Positions 1 through 7,903 of a DNA stretch of 64,000 nt are shown piece by piece. Below the pieces are notes generated by a model. That model was not told the DNA's origin. It did no database searches and was given only the letters and a program-made list of their open reading frames with translations. The translations under genes and the position numbers were made by a program. The stretch is from Fen-1359 sp963710355 (GTDB lineage Bacteria; Planctomycetota; Phycisphaerae; Sedimentisphaerales; Anaerobacaceae). Position 1 is the stretch's first letter; each line of letters begins with the position of its first letter. Location of the stretch: NCBI GenBank assembly GCA_963710355.1, contig CAVPZU010000003.1, positions 558,001-622,000 on the forward strand. The letters run 5' to 3'.

Positions 1-1278
1 AAGCAGACTCAGGACAGGGTAATCCGCAGGATACTCGATGAGTATGATTTCAGCCCCGGAAAGTTCTATAACGCCGACATTGCCCGCGGCGACGGAACAG
101 GGTATCTTGAAAAAACGATAAAATCGACCGCTTATACGGAAACGACGACTATAAAACCTGCCGCCGAATCGCCGGGCCAAAAAGATGCGATGGTTAATAT
201 CGTCGAGGGAAAGACCGGCAGCATTATGGCCGGCGCGGGCATATCGGCTGACAGCGGCGTCATGGGACAGATTGTCTACGATGAGAGAAACTTTGACATA
301 AAAGGAAAACCCGAAAGCTTTTACGATTTTATTACGGGCAGGGCATACAGGGGTGCAGGCCAGAATCTGCGAATATCGCTGGAGCCCGGCACCGAGGTAA
401 GTCAATACTCGGTCAGTTTTACCGAGCCTTATCTGAATGACAAGCCTGTGTCAATGAGCCTGTCGGCGGCAAGCTGGCAAAGATACTGGGAAAGCTATGA
501 AGAGGGAAGGCTGAAGGGCTTTGTGGGCTTTGAGAAACGTTATAAAGACTACTGGCGGCGCAACATTGGTTTCAGACTCGAAAATGTCGATGTATCAAGA
601 ATCGAACCTAACGCTCCGAAGGAGATAAGGGATGTAAAGGGAAAAAATCTGCTTGCGGGAGTCAGGCTGGGTTTCAGCAGGGACCTTACAGACGACAAGT
701 TTAACCCGAGCAGCGGGTTTGTCTTTGATGTGGGCTATGAGCAGGTCAGCGGCGATTTTACATTCGGCAAACTGAGCGGATTTTATCAGCATTTCTTTAC
801 GCTGGCAACCGACCTTGCGGAGCACAAGACAATCCTGTCAACAAAGATTTACGGCGCAACAAACATCGGAGATGCACCGCCATTTGAGAAGTATTATGCG
901 GGTGGCAGCGGAACATACTACGGCATCAGGGGTTTTGACTACAGAGGCGTAAGCCCGCGAGGAGCACCAACGAACCCCGACGGCTCGGCCATTGCCGGCG
1001 CAGAGAAAAAAGACCCCATCGGAAGCAACTGGATTGCACTTGCCAACGCAGAGGTTTCCGTTCCGATGGTCGGCGACAACATCTCCTGGCTTATTTTTGT
1101 CGATTCAGGTCTGATTGATACGGGCGGGCCTCGAGCATCCATTGGAACAGGCATACAAATACTTATTCCGCAGTGGTTCGGCCCCGTGCCGATGAGATTT
1201 GAACTGTCCGCACCGTTTATGAAAGAAGCGGATGACAAAACGCAGGTCTTTAGTTTCTCGATAGGCAGGCTCTTTTAA
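1..1278 (+). CDS. bamA: Outer-membrane assembly factor BamA/Omp85, C-terminal part
   Basis: The frame is open from the first base of the window, so this is the 3' part of a longer gene. The product would insert beta-barrel proteins into the outer membrane. The visible part covers the end of the POTRA region and the beta barrel: an entry motif (GAGISADSGVMGQIVYDERN) typical of the POTRA-barrel junction, a GIRGFDYRGVSPRG segment matching the lid-loop RGF motif of Omp85 proteins, and a C-terminal strand ending in the aromatic F expected of an outer-membrane beta-signal. It is followed by ompH/skp and the lpx genes, the classical bamA-skp-lpxD order. The Omp85 assignment is firm. BamA rather than another Omp85 member is inferred from the neighbours. 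Confidence 0.9.
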   Translation, partial: KQTQDRVIRRILDEYDFSPGKFYNADIARGDGTGYLEKTIKSTAYTETTTIKPAAESPGQKDAMVNIVEGKTGSIMAGAGISADSGVMGQIVYDERNFDIKGKPESFYDFITGRAYRGAGQNLRISLEPGTEVSQYSVSFTEPYLNDKPVSMSLSAASWQRYWESYEEGRLKGFVGFEKRYKDYWRRNIGFRLENVDVSRIEPNAPKEIRDVKGKNLLAGVRLGFSRDLTDDKFNPSSGFVFDVGYEQVSGDFTFGKLSGFYQHFFTLATDLAEHKTILSTKIYGATNIGDAPPFEKYYAGGSGTYYGIRGFDYRGVSPRGAPTNPDGSAIAGAEKKDPIGSNWIALANAEVSVPMVGDNISWLIFVDSGLIDTGGPRASIGTGIQILIPQWFGPVPMRFELSAPFMKEADDKTQVFSFSIGRLF

Positions 1279-1301
1279 GTCTTGAATAATAACAGATTGA
1301 A

Positions 1302-1316
1302 TCCGCCGAAGGCGGA
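1302..1316. repeat. 15-bp palindromic element TCCGCC-GAA-GGCGGA
   Basis: This copy lies in the bamA-ompH gap. It has perfect 6-bp arms around a 3-nt centre. It is one of at least 15 copies in the window (see findings). Confidence 0.85.
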
Positions 1317-1355
1317 CAGATTGTCCAAGGAAAAATCAGGAAGAAAGGAAAGCTT

Positions 1356-1973
1356 ATGAAAGCAAAGGTAATCGCCATCGGCTGTCTCATCGGATTATTG
1401 GTTTTATCGTGCAGTTATGTTGCCGGAGCATCAAAGCCCAAATCGAAGGATGAACCTGCCGGCAGCGCCAAAGGCAGGTTCGGCATAATGAGCGTCCGCA
1501 AGATTTTTCAGACCTGCAAAAGAAATGAAAAGTACAAGCAGCAGGCAAAGGTTGAGCAGGACAAGGCCATTGAAGAGATGCAGCAATTAAGAAAAGATAT
1601 AAATGCGGCGGAGGCACGGCTCGATGCCCTCAAACCGGGGACGAAGGATTATCTCGACATCGCACAGGAGCTTGCGCAAAAGAAGGCACTACTGCCGATA
1701 AAACAGAATTACTATGAACAGCAGTTTACACAAAAGGACAAGGACTGGACAGAGCAGCTTTACAAGGATATCCTCAGTTCGGTAACCAAGGCTGCAGAGG
1801 AAAAGGGTCTGGAAATGGTTTTTGAAAAGGATGAGCCTGAATTTCCGTTTGAGCGACCCGACGAACTTATGCTTGTTATCAGGACAAACAAGATTCTTTA
1901 CAGCAGCAGCGGCTGTGTCGATATTACCGATGATGTGATGGCCCGTATCGACGCCAACAGTCCTCAACCTTAA
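1356..1973 (+). CDS. ompH: Periplasmic chaperone OmpH/Skp family
   Basis: A 205-residue exported protein that likely escorts unfolded outer-membrane proteins through the periplasm to BamA. It starts at an ATG preceded by a GAAAGGAAA Shine-Dalgarno stretch. Residues 1-25 form a signal peptide (hydrophobic IGCLIGLLVLSCSYVAG); the LSC could serve as a lipobox. The rest is a highly charged helical region typical of Skp tentacles, from FGIMSVRKIFQTC through the KA/EE-rich coiled coil to a short C-terminal beta segment. Its place between bamA and lpxD is the conserved skp location. Family assignment is good; detailed function is inferred from context. Confidence 0.82.
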   Translation: MKAKVIAIGCLIGLLVLSCSYVAGASKPKSKDEPAGSAKGRFGIMSVRKIFQTCKRNEKYKQQAKVEQDKAIEEMQQLRKDINAAEARLDALKPGTKDYLDIAQELAQKKALLPIKQNYYEQQFTQKDKDWTEQLYKDILSSVTKAAEEKGLEMVFEKDEPEFPFERPDELMLVIRTNKILYSSSGCVDITDDVMARIDANSPQP

Positions 1974-2003
1974 AGTGTCGATTGGAACCGGATTTGATTT
2001 CAG

Positions 2004-3044
2004 ATGGAACTAACAGTTGCACAATTAGCCGAAAGGCTTGGGGCAAAATTGTCGGGCGAGGGCGGCGGCCTGGTCAATCGCATCTGGCCTATCGATTCTG
2101 CCGGCAGCGCAGATGTCACATTTGCAGCCGAGAGGAAGTTCATTGCCAGGCTCGATAACTGTCGTGCAGGCGCCGTGATAGTAAATAAGCGTATTGAAGG
2201 ACTGAAGATACCGCAGCTGATTGTCGGGGATGTAAACGCTGTATTGATAGAGGCATTGAAGATTTTTGCGCCGCCGCTGAAGCCGCCGACCGAAGGGGTG
2301 GACCCGACTGCAAAGGTTTCGCCGGAGGTCAAAATCGGCAAAGGCATTTCAATCGGGCCAATGGTCGTAATCGAAAGCGGCGTAGAGATTGGCGAGGGCA
2401 GTATAATAGGAAGCGGATGTAAAATAGGTCAAAACTCGAAAATCGGCAAAAACGGCCGACTCGACAGCAACGTCGTGATTTACCACAACTGCCGTATCGG
2501 AAACAATTGTATCATTCAGGCGAATACGACTATCGGCTCAACAGGCTATGGTTATCGGTTCATTGACGGAGCTCACAGACTTATTCCGCATAACGGCGGA
2601 GTGGTTATCGAAGATTTTGTGGAAATCGGCGCAAACTGCTGCGTTGACAGGGCCAAGTTCGGCAATACGACAATCGGCGCCGGCACAAAGATAGATAACC
2701 TCGTGCAGATTGCTCATAATTGTGTCATCGGCAGGGGTTGTCTGATTGTGGGACAGGCCGGCATCGGCGGCAGCACGAAACTCGGCGACGGGGTCGTGCT
2801 GGCAGGCCAGGCAGGGATTATCGACAATATTGAGATTGGCAGCGGCGTAATGATTGGCGCAAAATCCACCGTTTTTCAGAGTGTTCCGAGCGGGAAAAAG
2901 GTGCTCGGCACGCCCGCGGTAGAAAGCAGCCTGGCATTAAGAATTTTTAGTTTGACAAAGAGGCTGCCGAAGCTCTTCGAGCAGGTCCGTCAGCTCGGCG
3001 AAAGGATAGAAAAAATTGAGTCTGCAAAAGACAATAAAGACTGA
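2004..3044 (+). CDS. lpxD: UDP-3-O-acylglucosamine N-acyltransferase LpxD
   Basis: Catalyses the third step of lipid A synthesis, N-acylation of UDP-3-O-acyl-glucosamine. The 346 residues show the uridine-binding N-domain (about 1-100; ELTVAQLAERLGA, then DVTFAAERKFIARLDNC), then a long left-handed beta-helix of hexapeptide repeats (about 105-310; many (I/V)GxG units), and a C-terminal helix. The catalytic-histidine motif is visible as QIAHNCVIG near residue 236. The length is normal for the family. Its 3' end overlaps the next gene by 29 bp, which suggests translational coupling. No strong Shine-Dalgarno precedes the ATG. Confidence 0.95.
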   Translation: MELTVAQLAERLGAKLSGEGGGLVNRIWPIDSAGSADVTFAAERKFIARLDNCRAGAVIVNKRIEGLKIPQLIVGDVNAVLIEALKIFAPPLKPPTEGVDPTAKVSPEVKIGKGISIGPMVVIESGVEIGEGSIIGSGCKIGQNSKIGKNGRLDSNVVIYHNCRIGNNCIIQANTTIGSTGYGYRFIDGAHRLIPHNGGVVIEDFVEIGANCCVDRAKFGNTTIGAGTKIDNLVQIAHNCVIGRGCLIVGQAGIGGSTKLGDGVVLAGQAGIIDNIEIGSGVMIGAKSTVFQSVPSGKKVLGTPAVESSLALRIFSLTKRLPKLFEQVRQLGERIEKIESAKDNKD

Positions 3045-4326
3045 AGCGGCCCTTACAGGCAAAGGGTTATTCGGCGGCAAAGAGGCCAGGGTTGTTTTCA
3101 GGCCTGCCCCGCCGGACACCGGCATTGTTTTTGTGCGCACCGACCTGCCTGTGCCCGTCGAGATAAATGCTATCGCAACAAATATCGACCAGCAAAGCCG
3201 ACGCACCACAATAAAAAAAAGCACGGTGACAATAGAAACGGTCGAGCATTGCCTCGCTGCGGTCAACGCCCTGCAGATAGATAACCTCACCATTGAGGTC
3301 AACGCCGCTGAATTGCCCGACCCGAGCTGCAGCAGCGAAGATTATTTCAAAGCACTGAAGCAGGCAGGTCTGACCGAACAACAGACGGACCGAAAAGAAT
3401 TTGTCATCAGCGAAACCATAACGCTTATCTCGGGCGACGCCTCGATATACGCCCTGCCCTCTCCGAATGAAGGGCTGAATATTACCTACGACCTCGATTA
3501 CACCGGCCATACAGGTATCGGCAGGCAGATTTACAGCTGCAAGCTTACCGCCGAAGGATTTGAAAAAAATCTTGCGCCGGCCCGCACATTCCTGCTCGAG
3601 GCGGAGGCAAAACAGTTCCAGGCACGCGGGATTGGAATACATCTGAGTCCGCGCGACATTCTGGTGATAAGCTCCGATGGTCCCATCAAGAACAAATTCA
3701 TATTTCCCAACGAATGTGTGCGGCACAAGATAGTTGATTTAATCGGAGACCTTGCGCTGGTCGGCAGGGCAATCGAGGGAAAGATTGTAGCCTATAAGAG
3801 CGGTCACGCCCTCAACCACGAGCTGGTTAGAAAATTATATGATGCCGCCGTGGCCGCCGACCGTATTCAAAAAACCGGCAGCGATGCCGTTCTGGATATC
3901 AGACAAATTGCTAAAATCTTGCCCCACCGATACCCTTTCCTGCTGGTGGACAAAATCATCGAGATTGAAGGCCAGACCAGGATAAAAGGGATAAAAAACG
4001 TAACTTTTAACGAGTATTTCTTCCAGGGCCATTACCCCGGAACGCCTGTTATGCCAGGCGTGCTGATTGTTGAAGCAATGGCGCAAACCGCCGGACTACT
4101 CTTCGCACAGAGCCTCGAACACACGGGCAAGCTTGCGGTTCTGCTCAGTATGGACAGCGTTAAACTAAGAAAGGCGGTTATGCCGGGCGACCAGCTTATT
4201 CTTATTGCAGAGGCAGTAAGAGTCAGACAGCGGTCGGCTGACTGCCGCTGCCAGGCTATGGTCGGCTCGACGCTTGTTGCCGAGGCCGACATAAGGTTTA
4301 TGCTCATCGATGATGAAAGACTGTGA
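3016..4326 (+). CDS. lpxC: Bifunctional LpxC deacetylase / FabZ dehydratase fusion
   Basis: A fused enzyme. The N-terminal LpxC domain (about 1-285) is the zinc deacetylase committing UDP-acyl-GlcNAc to lipid A. The C-terminal FabZ domain (about 295-436) dehydrates 3-hydroxyacyl-ACP. LpxC zinc ligands are recognisable in TVEHCLAA and in RHKIVDLIGD, with the catalytic His in SGHALNHE. FabZ shows LPHRYPFLLVD near residue 301 and GHYPGTPVMPGVLIVEAMAQ near 338, with the catalytic His and Glu. The start is TTG at 3016, inside lpxD. This fusion type is known from Bacteroidetes and other LPS-making phyla; coupling both activities balances hydroxyacyl-ACP between lipid A and membrane fatty acids. Confidence 0.93.
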   Translation: MSLQKTIKTEAALTGKGLFGGKEARVVFRPAPPDTGIVFVRTDLPVPVEINAIATNIDQQSRRTTIKKSTVTIETVEHCLAAVNALQIDNLTIEVNAAELPDPSCSSEDYFKALKQAGLTEQQTDRKEFVISETITLISGDASIYALPSPNEGLNITYDLDYTGHTGIGRQIYSCKLTAEGFEKNLAPARTFLLEAEAKQFQARGIGIHLSPRDILVISSDGPIKNKFIFPNECVRHKIVDLIGDLALVGRAIEGKIVAYKSGHALNHELVRKLYDAAVAADRIQKTGSDAVLDIRQIAKILPHRYPFLLVDKIIEIEGQTRIKGIKNVTFNEYFFQGHYPGTPVMPGVLIVEAMAQTAGLLFAQSLEHTGKLAVLLSMDSVKLRKAVMPGDQLILIAEAVRVRQRSADCRCQAMVGSTLVAEADIRFMLIDDERL

Positions 4327-5175
4327 GAAAATCGGAGCTTACTGTGGAAACGAAAACAAGTGAAAGAAAAATCGTAATACACCCGTCGGCAATTGTGGCC
4401 GCCGATGTTCGTCTCAAAGAAGGCGTCACTATCGGCCCGGGCTGTGTGGTTGAAGGCGGCTCTTCAATCGGGACAGGAACAACTCTGATGGCAAACGTAT
4501 ATATCGGCAGGAATGTCCGGATAGGAAAAAATAACCGGTTATTTCCGACCTGTTGTATCGGCTGTATGCCGCAGATACTCGGTCTGGCAGGCGGAGCAGG
4601 AAGCGGCGGTACTCGAGATAGGCAACAACAACGTCATTCGCGAACAGGTAACCATTCACCCGAGTATGCATTCCGACGGCATCACCAGAATAGGCAGCAA
4701 CAACCTGCTTATGGTCGGCGTTCACGTCGGCCACGACTGCATTATCGAAGACAATGTCGTTATGAGCAATTTTTCGCAGATAAGCGGACACTGCAAAATC
4801 GAAAAAGGCGTCTGGCTGAGCGGTATGGTTGTGGTTCACCAGTTCTCGACGATTGGCAGATGGAGCTATGCCTCGGGACTGTCGGGCATCAATCACGACG
4901 TTCCGCCTTTTGTGATAGTTAGCGGCCATTATCCGCCTCGCATCCGCGGCATAAACAAACGAGGCCTTGCTCGTGCGGGTCTGAATGACCAGCAGCAAAA
5001 AAAAATATTCGAGGCATACAAAAAACTATACCGCAATAAAAAGCCTCTGCTCGAAAATGCCAAGGAACTGGCTGCGACAGATAATCTCGACGAAAATGTG
5101 CGGGAAATGGTCGATGCGATAATAAAGAGCAGTCAGCAGCGATTCGGCAGATTCCTCGAACAGTTCAGGGAATAA
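4323..5175 (+). CDS. lpxA: UDP-GlcNAc acyltransferase LpxA (single frameshift)
   Basis: First enzyme of lipid A synthesis, O-acylating UDP-GlcNAc. It starts at a GTG overlapping the stop of the previous gene. The N-terminal frame reads IHPSAIVAADVRLKEGVTIG through IGKNNRLFPTCCIG, then loses register. From about 4598 the +1 frame continues as LEIGNNNVIREQVTIHPSM, GVHVGHDCIIEDNVVMSNFS (catalytic His in VGHDC) and the C-terminal helices to 5175. Restored, the protein would have about 284 residues, typical of LpxA. One base gained or lost near 4590-4605 separates the halves. The rest of the lipid A operon is intact, so this is either a sequence error or a very recent lesion. Confidence 0.85.
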
Positions 5176-5220
5176 AAATTTAAAACCGCAACAACTTCAT
5201 GTTCGTTCAGGATAAATTTT

Positions 5221-6225
5221 ATGGATATAATTCGCACCGCTGTTGTCGGCGCAGGCAAAATGGGCGAGATTCACGCGAGGGTCTATTCGAAACTTGCACA
5301 AAGCCGGCTTGTTGCCGTGGTTGACACGGATTTTCAGAAGGCTCGCAAACTCGCCAAAAAATACAACTGCCGGGCCTTTGAGAAAGCCGATGAGATTCTG
5401 GACGCTGTCGATGCGGTAACGGTAGCAACACCAACGTCATCTCACCAGAAAATCGCAAAGCTGTTTATTGAAAACAATATCGCCGTCCTTATAGAAAAGC
5501 CTCTGGCGGCAAATATCGAGCAGGGCAGAAAAATTGTTGAGCTTGCAAAAAGCAAAAATCTCGTTGCCGCCGTCGGGCATTCCGAGCGGTGCAATCCGGT
5601 TGTGCAGGCAATGAAAAGGCTCAATATCGAGCCGAAATTTATCGAGGCCGTCCGCATAAGCCCGTATCCATTTCGCTCGACGGATATCGGCGTTGTGCTG
5701 GATGTGATGATTCACGACATTGATATTATTCTGTCACTTGCCCGCAGCAAAATCAAAAAGGTCGATGCGGTAGGTGTTAGCGTAATCGATGAAAAAGAGG
5801 ATATATGCAATGCGAGGATTGTCTTCGAGAACGGCTGTGTCGCAAACATTACCGCTTCCCGGCTGGCGCTTAAGACCGAAAGAAAAGTGAGGGTCTTCAG
5901 CAGACAGGCGTACTTGAGCCTAGATTACCTTAAAAAAACAGGCACGGTCATAAAAGCTGCACCAAACATCGACATTGTCGAAAAAATAAGAGAACTTAAA
6001 AAGAAAAACAGGTTTGACCTTCTGACAACCGACTGGACAGGCCTTATAAAAATTGAAAAACTCGACATCGATGATAAAGAGCCGCTGCGAGTCGAGCTGG
6101 AATCGTTCCTGCGGGCCGTCGCAGACAAACAATCTGCCCCGGAGGTCACCGCCGAAGAGGGCCTGGCCGCTATGGAGGCTGCCCAGATGATTCTCAAATC
6201 AATAAGCGAACATAAGTGGGAATAA
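5221..6225 (+). CDS. Gfo/Idh/MocA family oxidoreductase
   Basis: A 334-residue NAD(P)-dependent sugar oxidoreductase. The Rossmann motif is at residues 7-13 (VVGAGKMG), and the family's catalytic-site EKPLAANIEQG stretch is near residue 93. The second half is the alpha/beta dimerisation-substrate domain. It begins 45 bp after lpxA on the same strand, so it probably belongs to the lipid A operon. In Acidithiobacillus and Leptospira the Gfo/Idh enzyme GnnA sits by lpxA and oxidises UDP-GlcNAc at C3 on the way to UDP-GlcNAc3N. That role here is inference from position; no GnnB aminotransferase gene is adjacent. Membership in the superfamily is certain, the substrate is not. Confidence 0.85.
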   Translation: MDIIRTAVVGAGKMGEIHARVYSKLAQSRLVAVVDTDFQKARKLAKKYNCRAFEKADEILDAVDAVTVATPTSSHQKIAKLFIENNIAVLIEKPLAANIEQGRKIVELAKSKNLVAAVGHSERCNPVVQAMKRLNIEPKFIEAVRISPYPFRSTDIGVVLDVMIHDIDIILSLARSKIKKVDAVGVSVIDEKEDICNARIVFENGCVANITASRLALKTERKVRVFSRQAYLSLDYLKKTGTVIKAAPNIDIVEKIRELKKKNRFDLLTTDWTGLIKIEKLDIDDKEPLRVELESFLRAVADKQSAPEVTAEEGLAAMEAAQMILKSISEHKWE

Positions 6226-6256
6226 ATCGGTCACTAAATTTTTCAGGAGAATATTT

Positions 6257-6886
6257 ATGAAGCTGACTTTCGGGATTTGTTTGTGTGCGGTCGTTTTAGT
6301 ATCAGGCTGTCGGAGCAAAAGTGCTGCGGTTTCGGAAAAAAGGACAGAGGAAAAAATTATGACTGAAACGAAAGAACAGGCCAGAAAAGGCCCGACCAAG
6401 GTAAAACTTCAGACAACTATGGGAGACATTGTTATACAACTCGACGAAGAAAAGGCGCCGCTAACAACAGCAAATTTCCTCAAGTATGTCAAAGAAGGTT
6501 TTTATGACGGGACAATTTTTCACCGTGTAATAAGCAAATTTATGATACAGGGCGGTGGAATGACAGCGGATATGGGACAGAAGGCAACATCTGTGCCTAT
6601 AAAGAATGAGGGCGCAGGCGGCCTGAAAAATAACCGCGGCACTATTGCTATGGCGAGGACAAACAACCCCGACAGCGCTACAAGCCAGTTCTTTATAAAT
6701 CTGGTTGACAATAATTTCCTCAACTACGTCGGTGCCGGCCAGCCAGGTTATGCGGTTTTCGGCAAAGTGATTGAAGGTATGGACGTGGTTGATAAAATCG
6801 GCGCCGTAAAAACCACAACTAAAATGGGCGCCGGCGATGTTCCTGTCGAGCCGGTCGTGATACTATCAGCAAAGATTGTTCCCTGA
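6257..6886 (+). CDS. Cyclophilin-type peptidyl-prolyl isomerase lipoprotein
   Basis: A 209-residue isomerase of proline peptide bonds, exported as a lipoprotein: residues 1-18 form a signal sequence ending in a VSGC lipobox. A charged linker leads into the cyclophilin domain (about 48-209) with TTMGDIVIQLDEEKAPLTTANF, FHRVISKFMIQGG (catalytic Arg and Phe/Met/Gln positions) and SATSQFFINL. A clear AGGAG precedes the ATG. It lies just after the lipid A genes and likely helps fold envelope proteins. Confidence 0.93.
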   Translation: MKLTFGICLCAVVLVSGCRSKSAAVSEKRTEEKIMTETKEQARKGPTKVKLQTTMGDIVIQLDEEKAPLTTANFLKYVKEGFYDGTIFHRVISKFMIQGGGMTADMGQKATSVPIKNEGAGGLKNNRGTIAMARTNNPDSATSQFFINLVDNNFLNYVGAGQPGYAVFGKVIEGMDVVDKIGAVKTTTKMGAGDVPVEPVVILSAKIVP

Positions 6887-6905
6887 AAACCTGTTAAAAA
6901 AATTT

Positions 6906-7031
6906 GCTCTGTAGAAAAGTAACCAATTTATTTGTCATACCTGCGAAAGCAGGTATCCAGAAACAAAAAACAAGGCTGGATTCCCGCTTACGCGGGAATG
7001 ACAAACAACAAACAAACCTTTTCTACAGAGC
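6906..7031. repeat. Compound hairpin element, copy 1 (MITE-like)
   Basis: Outer perfect 14-bp inverted repeats GCTCTGTAGAAAAG / CTTTTCTACAGAGC (6906-6919, 7018-7031) enclose two smaller hairpins: TACCTGCGAAAGCAGGTA and ATTCCCGCTTACGCGGGAAT. A second copy with its core inverted lies at 39310-39436. It fills the gap between the cyclophilin gene and nfi and may also end both convergent transcripts. Confidence 0.85.
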
Positions 7032-7055
7032 CAAAAAATTCAGGAAAACCGGACT

Positions 7056-7730
7056 TTAAATTTTTAATTTCAACCGGCTTACCAATTGATGAGCAAGACG
7101 GGTCGGCTCGGGCAGCCGGTATTTATCGGCACAGGCCAAGGTTATTTCTATCGCATCGTTTAGAGTGCATTTATGCCCAACCGAAACAAAGACAGGTTTT
7201 ACATTCGTTCTGGTCCTGACAACGGCGCCGATAGTTTCCTGTTTATCCCGCATCGGACTAAAAGAGCCTTTCGCAAACGCAGGCTCTTCATAAGAACCGA
7301 GCAGTCTGCTTTTTGCGCAGCCCACAGTTGGCTTATCGAGAAATAACCCCAGATGAGAAGCCAGTCCGAGTCGTCGAGGATGAGCAATGCCCTGGCCATC
7401 AACGATAAAAAGGTCGGGAGTTGTCTTTAATTTTTCAACCGCCTTCAAGCAGGCCGGCGCCTCGCGAAACGAAAGAAGACCGGGTATATACGGAAACAAA
7501 ACTTTGCAGACGGCGCTTTGGATTTCAATTGTTTCAAAGTCAGGCAGCTTCAAAACGACAACGGCGGCAATAATCCTTTTTCCATCTTTAGAAAAGGCAC
7601 AATCAAGCCCTGCGACAAATCGCAACGGCTTTTTGAGTGGGCTAAATCGCACCTTTCGTGCAAGCCGCCTTTGTAATTGGGCCGCATCCCCGTAAGAAAG
7701 CTTCCAGCTATGTAAATTCCTGATTTTCAT
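7056..7730 (-). CDS. nfi: Endonuclease V
   Basis: A DNA repair nuclease that nicks the second phosphodiester bond 3' of deoxyinosine. The 224 residues carry the family hallmarks: the metal-binding AGLDCAFS near residue 43, YIPGLLSFREAP, and the VDGQGIAHPRRLGLASHLG signature near residue 110, followed by KSRLLGSY. The length is normal. It is divergent from uvrA, making a small DNA-repair pair, and convergent with the lipid A operon across the hairpin element. Confidence 0.93.
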   Translation of the reverse strand: MKIRNLHSWKLSYGDAAQLQRRLARKVRFSPLKKPLRFVAGLDCAFSKDGKRIIAAVVVLKLPDFETIEIQSAVCKVLFPYIPGLLSFREAPACLKAVEKLKTTPDLFIVDGQGIAHPRRLGLASHLGLFLDKPTVGCAKSRLLGSYEEPAFAKGSFSPMRDKQETIGAVVRTRTNVKPVFVSVGHKCTLNDAIEITLACADKYRLPEPTRLAHQLVSRLKLKI

Positions 7731-7903
7731 ATTTTCCGTTTTTCTTGACTTTTTTGGTATTGTAAGCCCTTAATCAGCAAGCAGTTAAAAAACAAAATTT
7801 GCGCAGCCTTTACCTTGCGGCGATTTCTTATTAGAATAATCAGTTTGGGTTATTGTGTAATTTTACAGAGGCGACAGCTATCTGGTAAGAGAATTTTGCT
7901 GAT

